NCBI GenBank assembly: GCA_035606355.1 | Contig: DATNFO010000024.1 | Span: 372,001-436,000 of the forward strand | Direction of reading: 5' to 3' | DNA: 64,000 nucleotides | Source: Sulfopaludibacter sp035606355 | GTDB lineage: Bacteria > Acidobacteriota > Terriglobia > Bryobacterales > Bryobacteraceae | Shown: positions 47,292 through 57,004 of the stretch, in pieces | Layout of the letters: every line of letters starts with the position of its first letter | Numbering within the stretch: the stretch's first letter is position 1 | The notes under the pieces: generated by a model | The model's database searches: none | Told to the model about the DNA's origin: nothing | Seen by the model: the letters and a program-made list of their open reading frames with translations, nothing else | Made by a program: the position numbers and the translations under genes

Positions 47292-48228
47292 TCATTCTGG
47301 CCCGGGTAGGTTGCCAAGTGAATGGTAGACGGCGAGTTCAAGCGCCCGGTACGCGCGAAAGCCATAGGATTTTCTCATGGTGATTTTGGCCTTGTTGTTC
47401 AGCCCCTCCACGACTCCGCTAGAAATCAGTTTTTGCGCCCGGAAATAGTTGAGGATCAACTCTCGATGTTGGCGCAATGAGCGTGCGATCTTCTTCATGG
47501 GTTCGATGCGGGAACGCATCGTCTGCCGGCACCACTCATGTAGGAACTTGCCGGCCCAGGACGCGTGAGCTGTAGTCCCAGAGTTGCTGAAAGGCTTCCT
47601 TGAGAAGGTAGGCACGGACAGTCTTCAGGTGGAAGCGGAGCAGATCCAGCGGACGGAAGCGCTGTTCCTCCTTCAGATTCTCTTCGCGCTTGAGGAGGAG
47701 CCAGCGTGATTTCTTCAGTAGCGGTGTCCGGAGTATAGCGATGTTCAGACATGGGGCGCCTGCTTTGATTGTAGGATGGCTTGAACATGGGGGGTGGGGG
47801 GTGGGGGGAGCCGTTCCTTTTCAGTCAACTCCTGCCAATGGTCCGAATCCGGCAGCTTACGGGCGCGGCCTTCGCTCGCCATTCGGCGCGATTCTCCGCC
47901 GCGGATTTCGTCAAGAGCGTTGTTCATTTTCGCGACGATATGGAACCGATCGAGAATGTGCAGCGCCTCTGAGCATTTTTCACGAATGACCTTCAAGTAC
48001 GGCTCCCACATATCTGAGCAGATGAACACGACCTTTGATGTGATGTCTTCGCCTATGGTGGTGAAGAACGCTTGAAAGGACTCGATTCGCCTTGTGGTCC
48101 GGGGTGAAGCGGGCGTGCTGATAAACAAATCCTGGGAAGCGGTGGAAACGATTCAGAATCGTGATCAGTTCCATGGCGCGTAAGTAAGCGGCGGCGAGAA
48201 ACCCTACTGCGAGCCCCCGCCTCGACAA
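47292..48228 (-). pseudogene. Broken ISL3-family transposase
   Basis: Pieces of one transposase follow each other in different frames. They are an N-terminal AVGFLAAAYLRAMELITIL; the core FICSDMWEPYLKVIREKCSE, ALHILDRFHIVAKMN; KKSRWLLLKREENLKEEQRF; and the C-terminal WCRQTMRSRIEPMKKIA, ISSGVVEGLNNKAKITMRKS. The DDE core and the SSGVVEGLNNKAK block are typical of ISL3. The segment between the N-terminus and core, with the zinc fingers, is deleted, and there are at least three frame changes plus a G-rich insertion. The element cannot move by itself. Confidence 0.8.
47789..47808 (+). repeat. G-run repeat inside the transposase remains
   Basis: Three runs of six G separated by single T bases form a perfect short tandem repeat with G-quadruplex potential. 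It interrupts the coding sequence of the dead transposase. Confidence 0.6.
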
Positions 48229-48353
48229 CGCGGGGAGATCACCGCGATCTTAACGATCTCCGCCAGCCTTGAAATCAGCGCCCCCACGCACATCGCGGCG
48301 TTCAGCAGCGCCGCCGTCCGGTTGCGAGAATGAGATCAATTCCAACTACTCGA

Positions 48354-49163
48354 TCAGTTTTCCGAGGGGCGTTCGATGTGGTCGACCACCAGCATTTGGA
48401 CGGGCGCTGTGCCGGACTGAAGCTTGAGCCCGGCCTGCTCCTGGAGCGCGTTGAAGATCGACGGTCCCGGCGCATCGAGGGAATCTTCGAACCGAGGCGG
48501 CACGAATTCCAGATGGAGAGCGCCCACCGGTTCGGTGACGCCGGTTTGATCGATAATGGTGCGTCCTAGCATGGCGCTAAGGTTTCGAACGAGAGCTGGG
48601 ATGGTCGTGCCCACTACGTCCCAGGTCATGTTGGTGCCGTTCATGCCCGAACGGAATTGGCCGCACGTCGGCTTTTCGCCCGGTTTTGGCTGCGCGGGTG
48701 GACGGCTGGGATCAGGTGGCACGCAATCGCCTTCGTGAAATGGCGGTAGTTTGGAACCAGGGTTTGCCAGCACCAAAACGGCGACCTTAGCTTCCCTCGT
48801 CTCACGATGTAGCTTGAGCTGGAAACGATCTTCGAGAAGCGCCTGTATCATGGCGGCGCGCTCCGCGACACTGATCGGTGCCGCCGACTTGGCGATGACA
48901 TCGTAACGGTCCGAATTGATCCAGGGCGGCGCGCCGGCGATTTCGAAACCCTGGACACCGTATGCGACAGAGATCAGCAGTGCCGGCACCACATACGTTC
49001 CGGTGATGCCGTTAGCGGAGGGCCGGAAAGTGGACCTCGTGTCGGCGCCACTGCTGCGTTTGATCGAAATGACCTCGAACTTCGGGCGCTCGGCGGGCGT
49101 CTGGCCGGAGAGGCATACGGCGACGAGAGCGAAGATCGCGGAGAAACCGGATTTCCTATCCAT
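48354..49163 (-). CDS. TIGR03435 family secreted protein (copy 4)
   Basis: The 269-residue protein starts MDRKSGFSAIFALVAVCLSG (signal peptide). It has FEVISIKRSSGAD, VAYGVQGFEIAGAPPWINSD, MIQALLEDRFQLKLHRETRE, GRTIIDQTGVTEPVGALHLEF and the terminal MLVVDHIERPSEN. It is a complete family member, and the only one inside the repeat-bounded accessory region. Confidence 0.87.
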   Translation of the reverse strand: MDRKSGFSAIFALVAVCLSGQTPAERPKFEVISIKRSSGADTRSTFRPSANGITGTYVVPALLISVAYGVQGFEIAGAPPWINSDRYDVIAKSAAPISVAERAAMIQALLEDRFQLKLHRETREAKVAVLVLANPGSKLPPFHEGDCVPPDPSRPPAQPKPGEKPTCGQFRSGMNGTNMTWDVVGTTIPALVRNLSAMLGRTIIDQTGVTEPVGALHLEFVPPRFEDSLDAPGPSIFNALQEQAGLKLQSGTAPVQMLVVDHIERPSEN

Positions 49164-49599
49164 TTCCTCAAGTAAGACTGTGGGGGGGCAGCGGTGGTTA
49201 CGGGAAATGTCGTTTAACACGGAATAATTGTTGAAAGGCAAAACCTGGTTGCTGCCCAGCCGGTTAGTGAACCTGCCAAGCGGCAAACGCCAGGAACTCA
49301 ACCAACGGTTTCCGATGAAGCGGAAGCCGCTCAAGAGCAGCCTAAAATGTTGGTCCGATCAAAGTCCTTCGCAGAGCCCCTAAACCATTTCACTGACCCA
49401 CAGATTTCTCCGACGAGGCAGATAAAAAAGCGAATATCTCGGAGGCAGCGGCAGCGTGACACGGTAACAGTGATCAATGCGTTTGGAGACTTCGCGCATT
49501 GGCCAACGACGACGTGTCCAGCTGTCTGGAGATGTTCGATTGAACCGGATATCAGGTATCCTCCGCACCGTGACCACGTTAGACTGATACCGGGGTCCA
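49164..49599. other. Intergenic stretch, nothing recognised
   Basis: 436 nt between divergent genes; both promoters must lie here, but no consensus boxes stand out. Confidence 0.35.
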
Positions 49600-49827
49600 A
49601 TGGCTGCTCCACTGGATTGCGCCGAGTGCGACCGTTTGACGCGGCAAGGTCGCGAATTGAGTCGTTTGCTGTACGAGGCCGAAAAGGCCATCGAGGACGC
49701 CATCAAGCGCCGGAACTACGAAGTTCTGCGCGAACCCACTGCTAATGCCGAGCGACTCCTGGCCCGAATGGATGCCGCCAAGGAGGCTATCAGGTGTCAC
49801 GCGGAGCTGCACCTGAAAAACGCTTAG
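49600..49827 (+). CDS. Small helical protein, acidobacterial type
   Basis: The 75-residue protein begins MAAPLDCAECDRLTRQGREL and is almost entirely helical and charged (LLYEAEKAIEDAIKRRNYEV, AERLLARMDAAKEAIRCHAE). A CxxC pair near the N-terminus and a His/Cys near the end may bind a metal. Similar short proteins recur in acidobacterial genomes; function unknown. A possible distant relative is encoded at 50560-50742. Confidence 0.5.
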   Translation: MAAPLDCAECDRLTRQGRELSRLLYEAEKAIEDAIKRRNYEVLREPTANAERLLARMDAAKEAIRCHAELHLKNA

Positions 49828-49864
49828 GTAGAAATCTGAAGTGCCGGGTGGAGACAGATGCTCC

Positions 49865-50065
49865 TCAACGTCTTCGGACCAGCGGTTCGCTTGCGTAGAG
49901 AAGTCCCTGGTCCGCAATAATCGACCGCTTACAACAACATGTCCGAACGACCTTTCGCTTGCCGCGAATGGCTAACTTGTCAAACGTCCATCGCTGGCCA
50001 CAGATGCAAACATAGGCCGTCAGCTTGCCGGAAGACGGCGGCGACGATCCTGCTTCAGCAGCCAT
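49865..50065 (-). CDS. Possible small zinc-ribbon protein
   Basis: The 66-residue frame carries AYVCICGQRWTFDKLAI and, after KRKVV, RTCCCKRSIIADQGLL, giving CxC and CCC clusters spaced like a zinc ribbon. The frame is short and in a gene-poor stretch, so it may be a remnant. Confidence 0.35.
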   Translation of the reverse strand: MAAEAGSSPPSSGKLTAYVCICGQRWTFDKLAIRGKRKVVRTCCCKRSIIADQGLLYASEPLVRRR

Positions 50066-50114
50066 GTTCCAAGCAATGTTTGACAATCTCGTCGCGGATC
50101 GATGGCGCTGACAT
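50055..50114 (-). CDS. Very short frame encoding MSAPSIRDEIVKHCLEHGC
   Basis: Nineteen codons with ATG and TGA. It is listed because its start and end resemble those of the 55-residue frame at 53319 (MSxP-IRDE... and HCxxHGC-stop). It could be an internally deleted copy of that small gene. Confidence 0.25.
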   Translation of the reverse strand: MSAPSIRDEIVKHCLEHGC

Positions 50115-50559
50115 CACCGAGGTGTTGTCCTCTCCAGAGGCGTGCTCACGGTCGCCATTGGCGGCGAGCGCCAAAGCGATGATCAGACGATCCCGAGTCG
50201 CGCAAGGTTTGATCATAAGGGCTCAGCTGTCCAGTTTACCGAATCCGGGCACACGTCAATGGCATGTGATAGTCCGCTTCTGGGCGGTGCTGAAACGTTA
50301 ACCGAAATAGGTTTTGGAGATGAAAATCCGGCACGCACTAATCCAAACCCTAAGATTCTATTACATTCGAGCGGCAGTTGGCATGAGTTGCAAACGTATT
50401 CTCGCCGTGGAGGACAAGCCCTAAGTCGCGACGCTTTGCTGGGAACCTGAGCCTCCAGTTTCCGAAGCGCCCAGGTTGCCCGGCTGCTCGGTGAACGCAT
50501 TTCACGAATTACTTGCTGGGTGCCACTTCCGCGTCCTCAAGGAGAAGTGCGTTCCGCAA
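50115..50559. other. Intergenic stretch with a possible receiver-gene stub
   Basis: About 445 nt. The only suggestive item is ATG 50383 with 13 codons, MSCKRILAVEDKP and stop 50422-50424. It resembles the first strand and acidic pocket of a response regulator, cut by a frameshift. No other coding signal was found. Confidence 0.3.
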
Positions 50560-50742
50560 TCAGCATTTGTGCTCCTGGCCGTGCACAGCAAGCGTCCGCT
50601 GGAGACGCAAAGCCCTCTGGACTTGCTCTTTCACCACGGTGCTATTAAGCTGACTTACGACGTCAAGATACTCGGCAATAAGCCGGTCGCGCTCCGGACA
50701 GTGAAGGACTCCGTACTCGGCTGAGTTCTGGCCAGGGTACAT
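50560..50742 (-). CDS. Possible small helical protein
   Basis: The 60-residue frame from ATG 50742 contains LHCPERDRLIAEYLDVVSQL and EQVQRALRLQRTLAVHG. The beginning resembles LDCAECDRLTRQ of the protein at 49600, so both may belong to one small acidobacterial family. The evidence is weak because of length. Confidence 0.35.
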   Translation of the reverse strand: MYPGQNSAEYGVLHCPERDRLIAEYLDVVSQLNSTVVKEQVQRALRLQRTLAVHGQEHKC

Positions 50743-51077
50743 TTCGGTCAGTGTACGGGTTTTGGTCGTGGTGGATTATGCTCTCTTTGGTTTATGCGCG
50801 GCTGCTTACGGAGGATAACATTTCTAAACGCGGAGCTCTCATCACCAAACTCGTACATTGGAATAACCAAAATCCAGTAGCGATCCGAGCGAGCAGGCGA
50901 GCTATGATACTCGAAGCTAGGACAACAATTACCCGCAAAAGAGACCGCCTCCACTCTCGCGATACCAGTTACGCATCATAACGACTTTGGGGTAAACTAA
51001 ACCGGAACAAGTTGCTACGCCCTACCATTTTCGCGTTACCGCCGCTGCACCCGCGGGATTTTGCTCTTCGCTCCCTC
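50743..51077. other. Upstream region of the hybrid kinase gene
   Basis: About 330 nt with no supported gene. A TTG at 51012 is an alternative start of the kinase. Confidence 0.35.
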
Positions 51078-53201
51078 ATGCAAGCTATTGCGACCGAACA
51101 GTTTCGTCGAGTGCATCTGGTGCTTCGACTTGCTGGACACACTCTGAACCTGCGCTTAACCCTTCCGACAGCATGGCTTTTGGTTATTATCACGCTCTTG
51201 CTGCTCTTAGCTTTGGCTGCAGCGCTCGCGTTCGTTGCTCACAGGCGGGTCAAGGATGCTGAGGTAAGCCGGCGGAAACTGGAACGTGAAATTGCCGACC
51301 GGAAGCGCACCGGCGACGCACTGCGGCAATCAGAGGCGCAGTATCGCCTGTTATTTCAGGCAAATCCACAACCGATGTGGGTCTACAGCCGCGACGACCT
51401 GCGATTCCTTGCGGTGAACAATGCAGCTATCGAGTCGTACGGCTATTCGGAGAGCGAATTCTTTGCGATGACGCTCCGCGACATTCGTCCTGCCGAGGAT
51501 ATTCCAAAGCTGGTTGTAGCGACGAGTATCCACGATAGGCAACTGCAGCATGGCGGATTGTGGCGCCACCAGACGAAACAGGGCAAACTGATTGATGTTG
51601 AGATTACCGAGCACGCTATCGTTTTTTCGGAGCATCCGGCGTACCTTGTCATGGCGTCGGATGTTACGGAACGGCTAAAGCTCGAAGAACGCCTGCGTCG
51701 GGCAGAGAAACTGGACAGTATCGGCCGGCTTGCCGGGGGCATCGCCCACGACTTCAACAACCTCCTGACGGTTATCAACGGCTTTGGGCAGATGGCACTC
51801 GACGAACTGCCGGATGACGCTTTGGCGCGAGACAGCATTAAAGAGGTGCTCGATGCGGGTCACCGCGCGGCAGCACTTACCAACCAGTTGCTTACGTTCG
51901 GCCGGAAACAACTGGTCCGGCCGACCGTAGTGAGCCTCAACAATGTCGTTCACGATATGCAGCCTATGTTGCGACGGCTCATCCGCGAGGATGTCAGGCT
52001 GATCACGAGGCTTTCACCTGAGCTGGGCAACACGCTGATTGACGAGGCTCAAGTGCAGCAGATCCTCATCAATCTCTCCGTCAATGCTCGTGATGCCATG
52101 CCTACTGGGGGCACCTTAATTATTGAGACGGCCAATGCTGTGCTGGACGAAGCGTTCGCGGCTACGCACCCGGAAGTGCGGCCTGGGGCGTATGTAATGG
52201 TAGTCGTAACCGACACCGGCGAAGGAATGACACCCGAGGTCCGCACAAAGATCTTTGAGCCGTTCTTCACAACCAAGGACAAAGGCAAGGGTACGGGTCT
52301 CGGACTCGCTACAGTTTACGGGGTTGTCAAACAAGCCGACGGGTTTATTTGGGTCTATTCGGAGCCGGGAAAAGGAGCATCATTTAGAGTCTACCTACCG
52401 CGGACCGACCAGCCAGTCCACGTTGAAGTACCAGAAATCAAACTCGGGCAACGTGGCACTGAGACGATACTCATTGTCGAGGATCAACGCGACGTACGAC
52501 GCTTCGCAAGTGCGGCGTTGCGGAACCTGGGCTACACCATTTACGAAGCTGACAGTCCTGCCGCCGCTTTGACGTTCTGCGGCGAGTTCTCTGCGCCCAT
52601 TCATCTACTCCTCACAGACGTGGTTATGCCTGACATGAACGGCCCTGAGCTGGCCAGTCGTATACTCGCGCTGCGACCCACCACAAACGTGCTGTACATG
52701 TCCGGCTACACCGACAACGCGATCACTGAGAGCGGCGTGCTCGATCCGGGCCTTGCTTATCTGCAAAAGCCGTTTACGTCCCATTGTCTCGGCGAGAAAG
52801 TGCGCTCTGTGCTCGGGGCGAGGCCCAGCAGTAACGAAGTAATCTTAGTAATCGACGACGACGAACGCGTCCGTCGGCTGTTGGGGCAGACTTTGATCAA
52901 CGCAGGCTTTGGTGTTGTTGAAGCTGCCAATGGGCGACATGGCCGCACGGCAATACAAAATAACCGAATCGATCTGGTCATCTCGGACATAGTGATGCCA
53001 GAGGAAGAAGGATTGGAATTCCTTCAGTCCCTTCAGTGCACGTTGCCGAATGTTCCAGCAATCGCAATTTCTGGCGCGTTCGAGGGGCAGTACCTGCGTA
53101 TGGCAGCAAAGTTTGGAGCTGCCGCCGCTTTGCCCAAACCTATTGATCGCGAAGTTCTCTTGAAAACGGTTAGAAAGCTCCTGTCGGCAGCGCCCGCGTA
53201 A
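51078..53201 (+). CDS. Hybrid sensor histidine kinase (TM-PAS-HisKA-HATPase-REC-REC)
   Basis: About 707 residues. A single N-terminal membrane helix (AWLLVIITLLLLLALAAALAF) is followed by a PAS domain (YRLLFQANPQPMWVYSRDDL). The dimerisation domain has the phospho-His in GGIAHDFNNLLTVI, and the ATPase has NARDAMPTGG, DTGEGM and KGKGTGLGLATVYG. Two receivers follow (first ILIVEDQRDVRR with LTDVVMPDMNG, second VILVIDDDERVRR with ISDIVMPEEEG). I prefer the ATG at 51078 to the TTG at 51012. The signal sensed is unknown. It is monocistronic on the plus strand. Confidence 0.93.
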   Translation: MQAIATEQFRRVHLVLRLAGHTLNLRLTLPTAWLLVIITLLLLLALAAALAFVAHRRVKDAEVSRRKLEREIADRKRTGDALRQSEAQYRLLFQANPQPMWVYSRDDLRFLAVNNAAIESYGYSESEFFAMTLRDIRPAEDIPKLVVATSIHDRQLQHGGLWRHQTKQGKLIDVEITEHAIVFSEHPAYLVMASDVTERLKLEERLRRAEKLDSIGRLAGGIAHDFNNLLTVINGFGQMALDELPDDALARDSIKEVLDAGHRAAALTNQLLTFGRKQLVRPTVVSLNNVVHDMQPMLRRLIREDVRLITRLSPELGNTLIDEAQVQQILINLSVNARDAMPTGGTLIIETANAVLDEAFAATHPEVRPGAYVMVVVTDTGEGMTPEVRTKIFEPFFTTKDKGKGTGLGLATVYGVVKQADGFIWVYSEPGKGASFRVYLPRTDQPVHVEVPEIKLGQRGTETILIVEDQRDVRRFASAALRNLGYTIYEADSPAAALTFCGEFSAPIHLLLTDVVMPDMNGPELASRILALRPTTNVLYMSGYTDNAITESGVLDPGLAYLQKPFTSHCLGEKVRSVLGARPSSNEVILVIDDDERVRRLLGQTLINAGFGVVEAANGRHGRTAIQNNRIDLVISDIVMPEEEGLEFLQSLQCTLPNVPAIAISGAFEGQYLRMAAKFGAAAALPKPIDREVLLKTVRKLLSAAPA

Positions 53202-53318
53202 TTTGCCTGTGCCCTGCTCGAAGGGAGACCGCAGAGGGCGATTTCTCTTCACCTGAGTCAGAAACGGATGACCACTGACCCGCTTCTTGCGGCGATGCGA
53301 TACACTAGCTGAAAACGC

Positions 53319-53486
53319 ATGTCTGAGCCATGCGCAATTCGTGACGAACTAATTGTCGAGCTTCTGCTGGCGGCGCAGCATCCATCACCAGGCGACGACA
53401 AAACGGCGGACTTTGAGCTTGACCAAAGCACTCTACGCAAGATCCGCCAGTTGCTCGTAGAGCATTGCATGGTGCACGGCTGCTGA
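53319..53486 (+). CDS. Small hypothetical protein, 55 residues
   Basis: An ATG frame with MSEPCAIRDELIVELLLAAQ at the start and KIRQLLVEHCMVHGC at the end. It is amphipathic and helical and has a His/Cys-rich tail that may bind metal. It lies 118 nt after the hybrid kinase on the same strand. No family is recognised, but the ends match the shorter frame at 50055-50114. Confidence 0.35.
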   Translation: MSEPCAIRDELIVELLLAAQHPSPGDDKTADFELDQSTLRKIRQLLVEHCMVHGC

Positions 53487-53768
53487 TATTTGAGTGCGTC
53501 GTTTCAGCGCGGCCTAGTGGGTTTTATATCAAAAGCGCTGTGCTCCGACGAGTTTTGCCATCTGGCACTGTGTTTAGCGCTATGCGTCGGTTTTGAATAT
53601 GTGTTCCGCGACGGATCGAGATTCCAGGCCACCGCGCCCTGAGTGCCTGGATGGAATGATCGCTCCAGTGCGTTGTTGAGTGACACCCTTGCGGCGCCAA
53701 ACGCGGCGTGCGAACCTTCGGGTGTGAGCTGATCCGCGGCACATCTTCCAATCGCCGCCTACCTCATA

Positions 53769-54938
53769 CTAGTTGGACGGAACATTTTTGATAGACGCCG
53801 TCAAGCAGATTCCGGACCCCTCGCGATTCTGGACGGTAGCAGTTCCGCCGAAGAGAGTCAGAATTCTCCGCGCCACGACGGGACGCAACCCCACACCCGC
53901 GATCGAACACTGGTTGAATGAAAATGGATCGAAGAACTGTTTTGCCAACTCCGGCGAAATCGTCTGACCCTGTCCCTCGATCAGGAAACGGATTTCTCCG
54001 TCGGATGCTTCGTCCCATACCCGCAGGCTGGTCCCGGAATTGACGAAGGCCAAGCCGGTATCCGTCAGCGCGTGAAGTGCCGTGGCCAATAGTTCCTCGT
54101 TTCCAATTACTGACCATTCGCCCGAAATCGTAGCTTCTATCGTTACGCCAAGCTCACGAGCAAATTCGGCGCTACGCTCCAGAGCTCGCCTCACCACGTT
54201 CCGAAATGCGACAGGCGTCCCCCGGAATTTCTGAGAGGCCATGCCGATTTCTGTTAAAACCAGGGCATCATCCAGGAGGCGCAGTATCCGCTTTCGCGAT
54301 GACTCGAACATACCGATGAGCTCCAGATTCTCATCGGTACGCGGCATGCCGTCTAATAACAGTTCGCCCACTCCCACCAAGCCGTTAAGGGGTGTGCGGA
54401 ACTCGTGGGAGATGAGTCGCAAGAAGTCGCTCTTCGCACCGTCCAGAATCTGAAGCTGAGCGTGGGCATCTTGCAGTTCTCGTGTACGTGCCGCAACCGT
54501 TTCTTCCAGCTTCTGATTGTGAGATTGCAAAGCGGTCTGCAACGCCTGAATCCTCAATTGCGTCTGCACCCTTGCCTGCACTTCTTCCAACTGAAACGGT
54601 TTGGAAATATAGTCTACGCCTCCGTACTGCAGACCCTTAACCTTGTCCGCCGTCTCGTGCAGCGCGCTGAGGAAGATCACCGGGATTTGCGCCAAATCGG
54701 CGTCAGCTTTCAAGCGCCGGCAGACTTCATAACCGTCCATCTCCGGCATGTTGATATCGAGCAGAATCAGGTCCGGTGGACGTTGTGCCGCCGAAGCCAA
54801 CGCCAGACGCCCCCTTGGAAACAGCCGGGCTTCATATCCCTGCTGCCCCAACATGTCGCCCATCAGCTTGAGGTTGGCCGGATTATCGTCCACCACCATT
54901 ACGTTCACGGCGGTACGTCGCGCAGTCACTGACGACAT
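53769..54938 (-). CDS. Response regulator-histidine kinase (REC-HisKA-HATPase)
   Basis: The 389-residue cytoplasmic protein has an N-terminal receiver (VNVMVVDDNPANLKLMGDML, phospho-Asp in LILLDINMPEMDG, Lys in YISKPFQ), a coiled-coil (LQSHNQKLEETVAARTRELQ), HisKA with FLRLISHEFRTPLNG and an ATPase domain. The ATPase G boxes are weak: FLIEGQGQTISPEL replaces the usual DTGxGI, and VGLRPVVARRIL replaces the GTGLGL loop, so kinase activity may be reduced. The start overlaps the end of the upstream hybrid kinase by 13 nt. Confidence 0.88.
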   Translation of the reverse strand: MSSVTARRTAVNVMVVDDNPANLKLMGDMLGQQGYEARLFPRGRLALASAAQRPPDLILLDINMPEMDGYEVCRRLKADADLAQIPVIFLSALHETADKVKGLQYGGVDYISKPFQLEEVQARVQTQLRIQALQTALQSHNQKLEETVAARTRELQDAHAQLQILDGAKSDFLRLISHEFRTPLNGLVGVGELLLDGMPRTDENLELIGMFESSRKRILRLLDDALVLTEIGMASQKFRGTPVAFRNVVRRALERSAEFARELGVTIEATISGEWSVIGNEELLATALHALTDTGLAFVNSGTSLRVWDEASDGEIRFLIEGQGQTISPELAKQFFDPFSFNQCSIAGVGLRPVVARRILTLFGGTATVQNREGSGICLTASIKNVPSN

Positions 54939-56998
54939 GAAGCCTCCAGCAGCTCGCTCAGAAGGTCGTATTCGTAGCGGTCGGCCAGTTCCTGAATTCC
55001 CGCCGCCAACTCGATATCACCGCCCTCCCTGATTTGCAGCACGACCTGATCGATGCCGTTCTTATCGCCGTCCAGCATCGCCGTTCGCAATTGTTCTAAG
55101 ACATGCTGGGATAGCATTCTGAGGCGGTCTGCTGTCAACTCCCCGCCAGCGGTCCGCCGAACTTCCACCTCTATAGGTTGCTCGGCATATTCATAGGTGA
55201 TTTTCAGGTGTTGTGCGATGCTCGCCAGGAGGTCGCCTTCACGGCAAGGCTTCGAGAAAAACCCGTCGGCTCCGCTTCGCAATACCGTTCGGCGCTCATC
55301 GTCCAGAGCGCCCGCTGTTAGCGCGATGATTTTGCATTCGTTGCCCTCACGGGCGCAGCGGATTTGGCGCATAGCTTCGAGTCCATCGGTCCCCGGCATG
55401 TGTACGTCCATTAGGATCAATTGTGGCTGCCAGGCGTACCAGTGTTGAATCGCGTCCTCGCCACTGCTCGCCTCTTTGACGGTGAACCCAATCGACACCA
55501 GGAGCTTGCTGAGCCATTCCCGGTTGTCTGCCTGGTCATCCACGACCAAAATCCGGACGGAGCCCGTTCCAGCACTCAGTCCAATTACCCGCCGTCCCTC
55601 CGCCGAGGGGACTATGGCGCCCGTGACTAAGCGCTGGACTGGTACCTCGACGCGGAAGACGGTACCTCCCCCAAGTGTGCTCGTGGCAGTGATGTCACCG
55701 CCCATTAATCGCGCGTAGTTCCGGCTTATGGCAAGTCCCAACCCGGTTCCGGTGTGCGTGTTCAATTCGCTCCTCACCTGGGCGAAGGGGCGAAATAGTG
55801 TTTTCATATCCTCCCCGGATATACCGACCCCGGTGTCTTCGATTTCCAGACAAAGCTTCGACCAAGCGCCCTGCAGGGGTATTTCTCTGACGCTTAGTGT
55901 TACGCGCCCTCTATCTGTAAACTTGATCGCGTTACCCAGCAGGTTGATGAGCACTTGGCGGATCCGACCCTCGTCGGCAACAATGTACTGGGGTACCTCC
56001 GCTTGGCCGATGATTTCGAACTCCAATGCCTTACCTTGCGCCCGCAGCCGGAACATCGCTGCCAAGTCGCGGAGCAAGCAAGTAAAGTTGAAGGTAACGG
56101 GATTGAGCTCCATAAGTCCGGCTTCAATTTTGGACATGTCGAGCACGTCGTTGATCAAAGCCAGCAGATGTTCCCCGCTGCGATTCACGATCTTCAGATT
56201 GGCTTGTGCATCCGGGCCAAGCGCCCGGTCGCGTAGCATGAGCTGGGAGTAGCCGAGGATGGCATTAAGCGGCGTTCGAATCTCATGCGACATCGTGGCG
56301 AGGAACGTACTCTTCGCGCGGTTAGCGCGCTCCGCTTCATCCTTGGCTTGCGCCAGCGCCGCTGTACTCGCCTCCAGAGAGGCTTGTCGCATGGAGATCT
56401 GCCATAACTCAGCTAGGCCGCGAATGCAGAACTTCACCAGGATTATGTCTTCGAAAATGACCCAGCCGGCGTGCTCCACCCAGCGCCACGGGCTCGCCGT
56501 CAGCACTCCGAAGACCGATTGCGGGTAGAAGATGCCTCGCGCTGCGTGGTCGGCCGCGACGACAATCGTCGCAGGAATCAGCACTTTCCAGTCGCGATAG
56601 TATGCAAGGAATGCGAGCGACCCGAAAACATGAAAGTGCGTCTCAATCCTTCCGCCGCTCAGATGGATTAACAACGCCGACATAAGCATCTGCCCAACGG
56701 CGATGACATGGCGAGTCATCAGTCTGGCGGGCTGTGTCAGGGCCAGTGCCACTGGGAGCGCCGTTATTGCGCCGCCGAGTAGGATAGCCAGCCAGACGTG
56801 AATGTGTACCGTACTTTGGGCGCCCAACCACGTCCGCGGCGAAATGCAGATGGCGGCGGCGACCCCTGCCGCCCACTGCACCAGCATCAAGATGGCGAAC
56901 AGATGGCTGGTCTGCGTATAGATTTGGAGTTTGTGCTCCGCCAGCAATTCCTCGGTGCGAGGAGTTACATCTTCGTTCAAAAGGGCAGGCGATTCCAT
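54926..56998 (-). CDS. Hybrid histidine kinase with N-terminal six-helix membrane sensor
   Basis: The 690-residue protein has about six membrane helices (residues 30-205) including RIETHFHVFGSLAFLAYYRDW, a membrane sensor block seen in many soil-bacterial hybrid kinases. Then come a coiled-coil, HisKA (FLATMSHEIRTPLNAILGYS), HATPase (NLLGNAIKFTDRG, EDTGVGISGEDM, HTGTGLGLAISRN) and a receiver (VRILVVDDQADNREW, LILMDVHMPGTDG, FFSKPCREG). A helical C-terminal tail (about 590-690) may be an Hpt-like domain, although a clear phospho-His motif is not visible. It starts 6 nt after the thioredoxin-fold gene. Confidence 0.92.
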   Translation of the reverse strand: MESPALLNEDVTPRTEELLAEHKLQIYTQTSHLFAILMLVQWAAGVAAAICISPRTWLGAQSTVHIHVWLAILLGGAITALPVALALTQPARLMTRHVIAVGQMLMSALLIHLSGGRIETHFHVFGSLAFLAYYRDWKVLIPATIVVAADHAARGIFYPQSVFGVLTASPWRWVEHAGWVIFEDIILVKFCIRGLAELWQISMRQASLEASTAALAQAKDEAERANRAKSTFLATMSHEIRTPLNAILGYSQLMLRDRALGPDAQANLKIVNRSGEHLLALINDVLDMSKIEAGLMELNPVTFNFTCLLRDLAAMFRLRAQGKALEFEIIGQAEVPQYIVADEGRIRQVLINLLGNAIKFTDRGRVTLSVREIPLQGAWSKLCLEIEDTGVGISGEDMKTLFRPFAQVRSELNTHTGTGLGLAISRNYARLMGGDITATSTLGGGTVFRVEVPVQRLVTGAIVPSAEGRRVIGLSAGTGSVRILVVDDQADNREWLSKLLVSIGFTVKEASSGEDAIQHWYAWQPQLILMDVHMPGTDGLEAMRQIRCAREGNECKIIALTAGALDDERRTVLRSGADGFFSKPCREGDLLASIAQHLKITYEYAEQPIEVEVRRTAGGELTADRLRMLSQHVLEQLRTAMLDGDKNGIDQVVLQIREGGDIELAAGIQELADRYEYDLLSELLEASCRQ

Positions 56999-57004
56999 GT
57001 CAGG

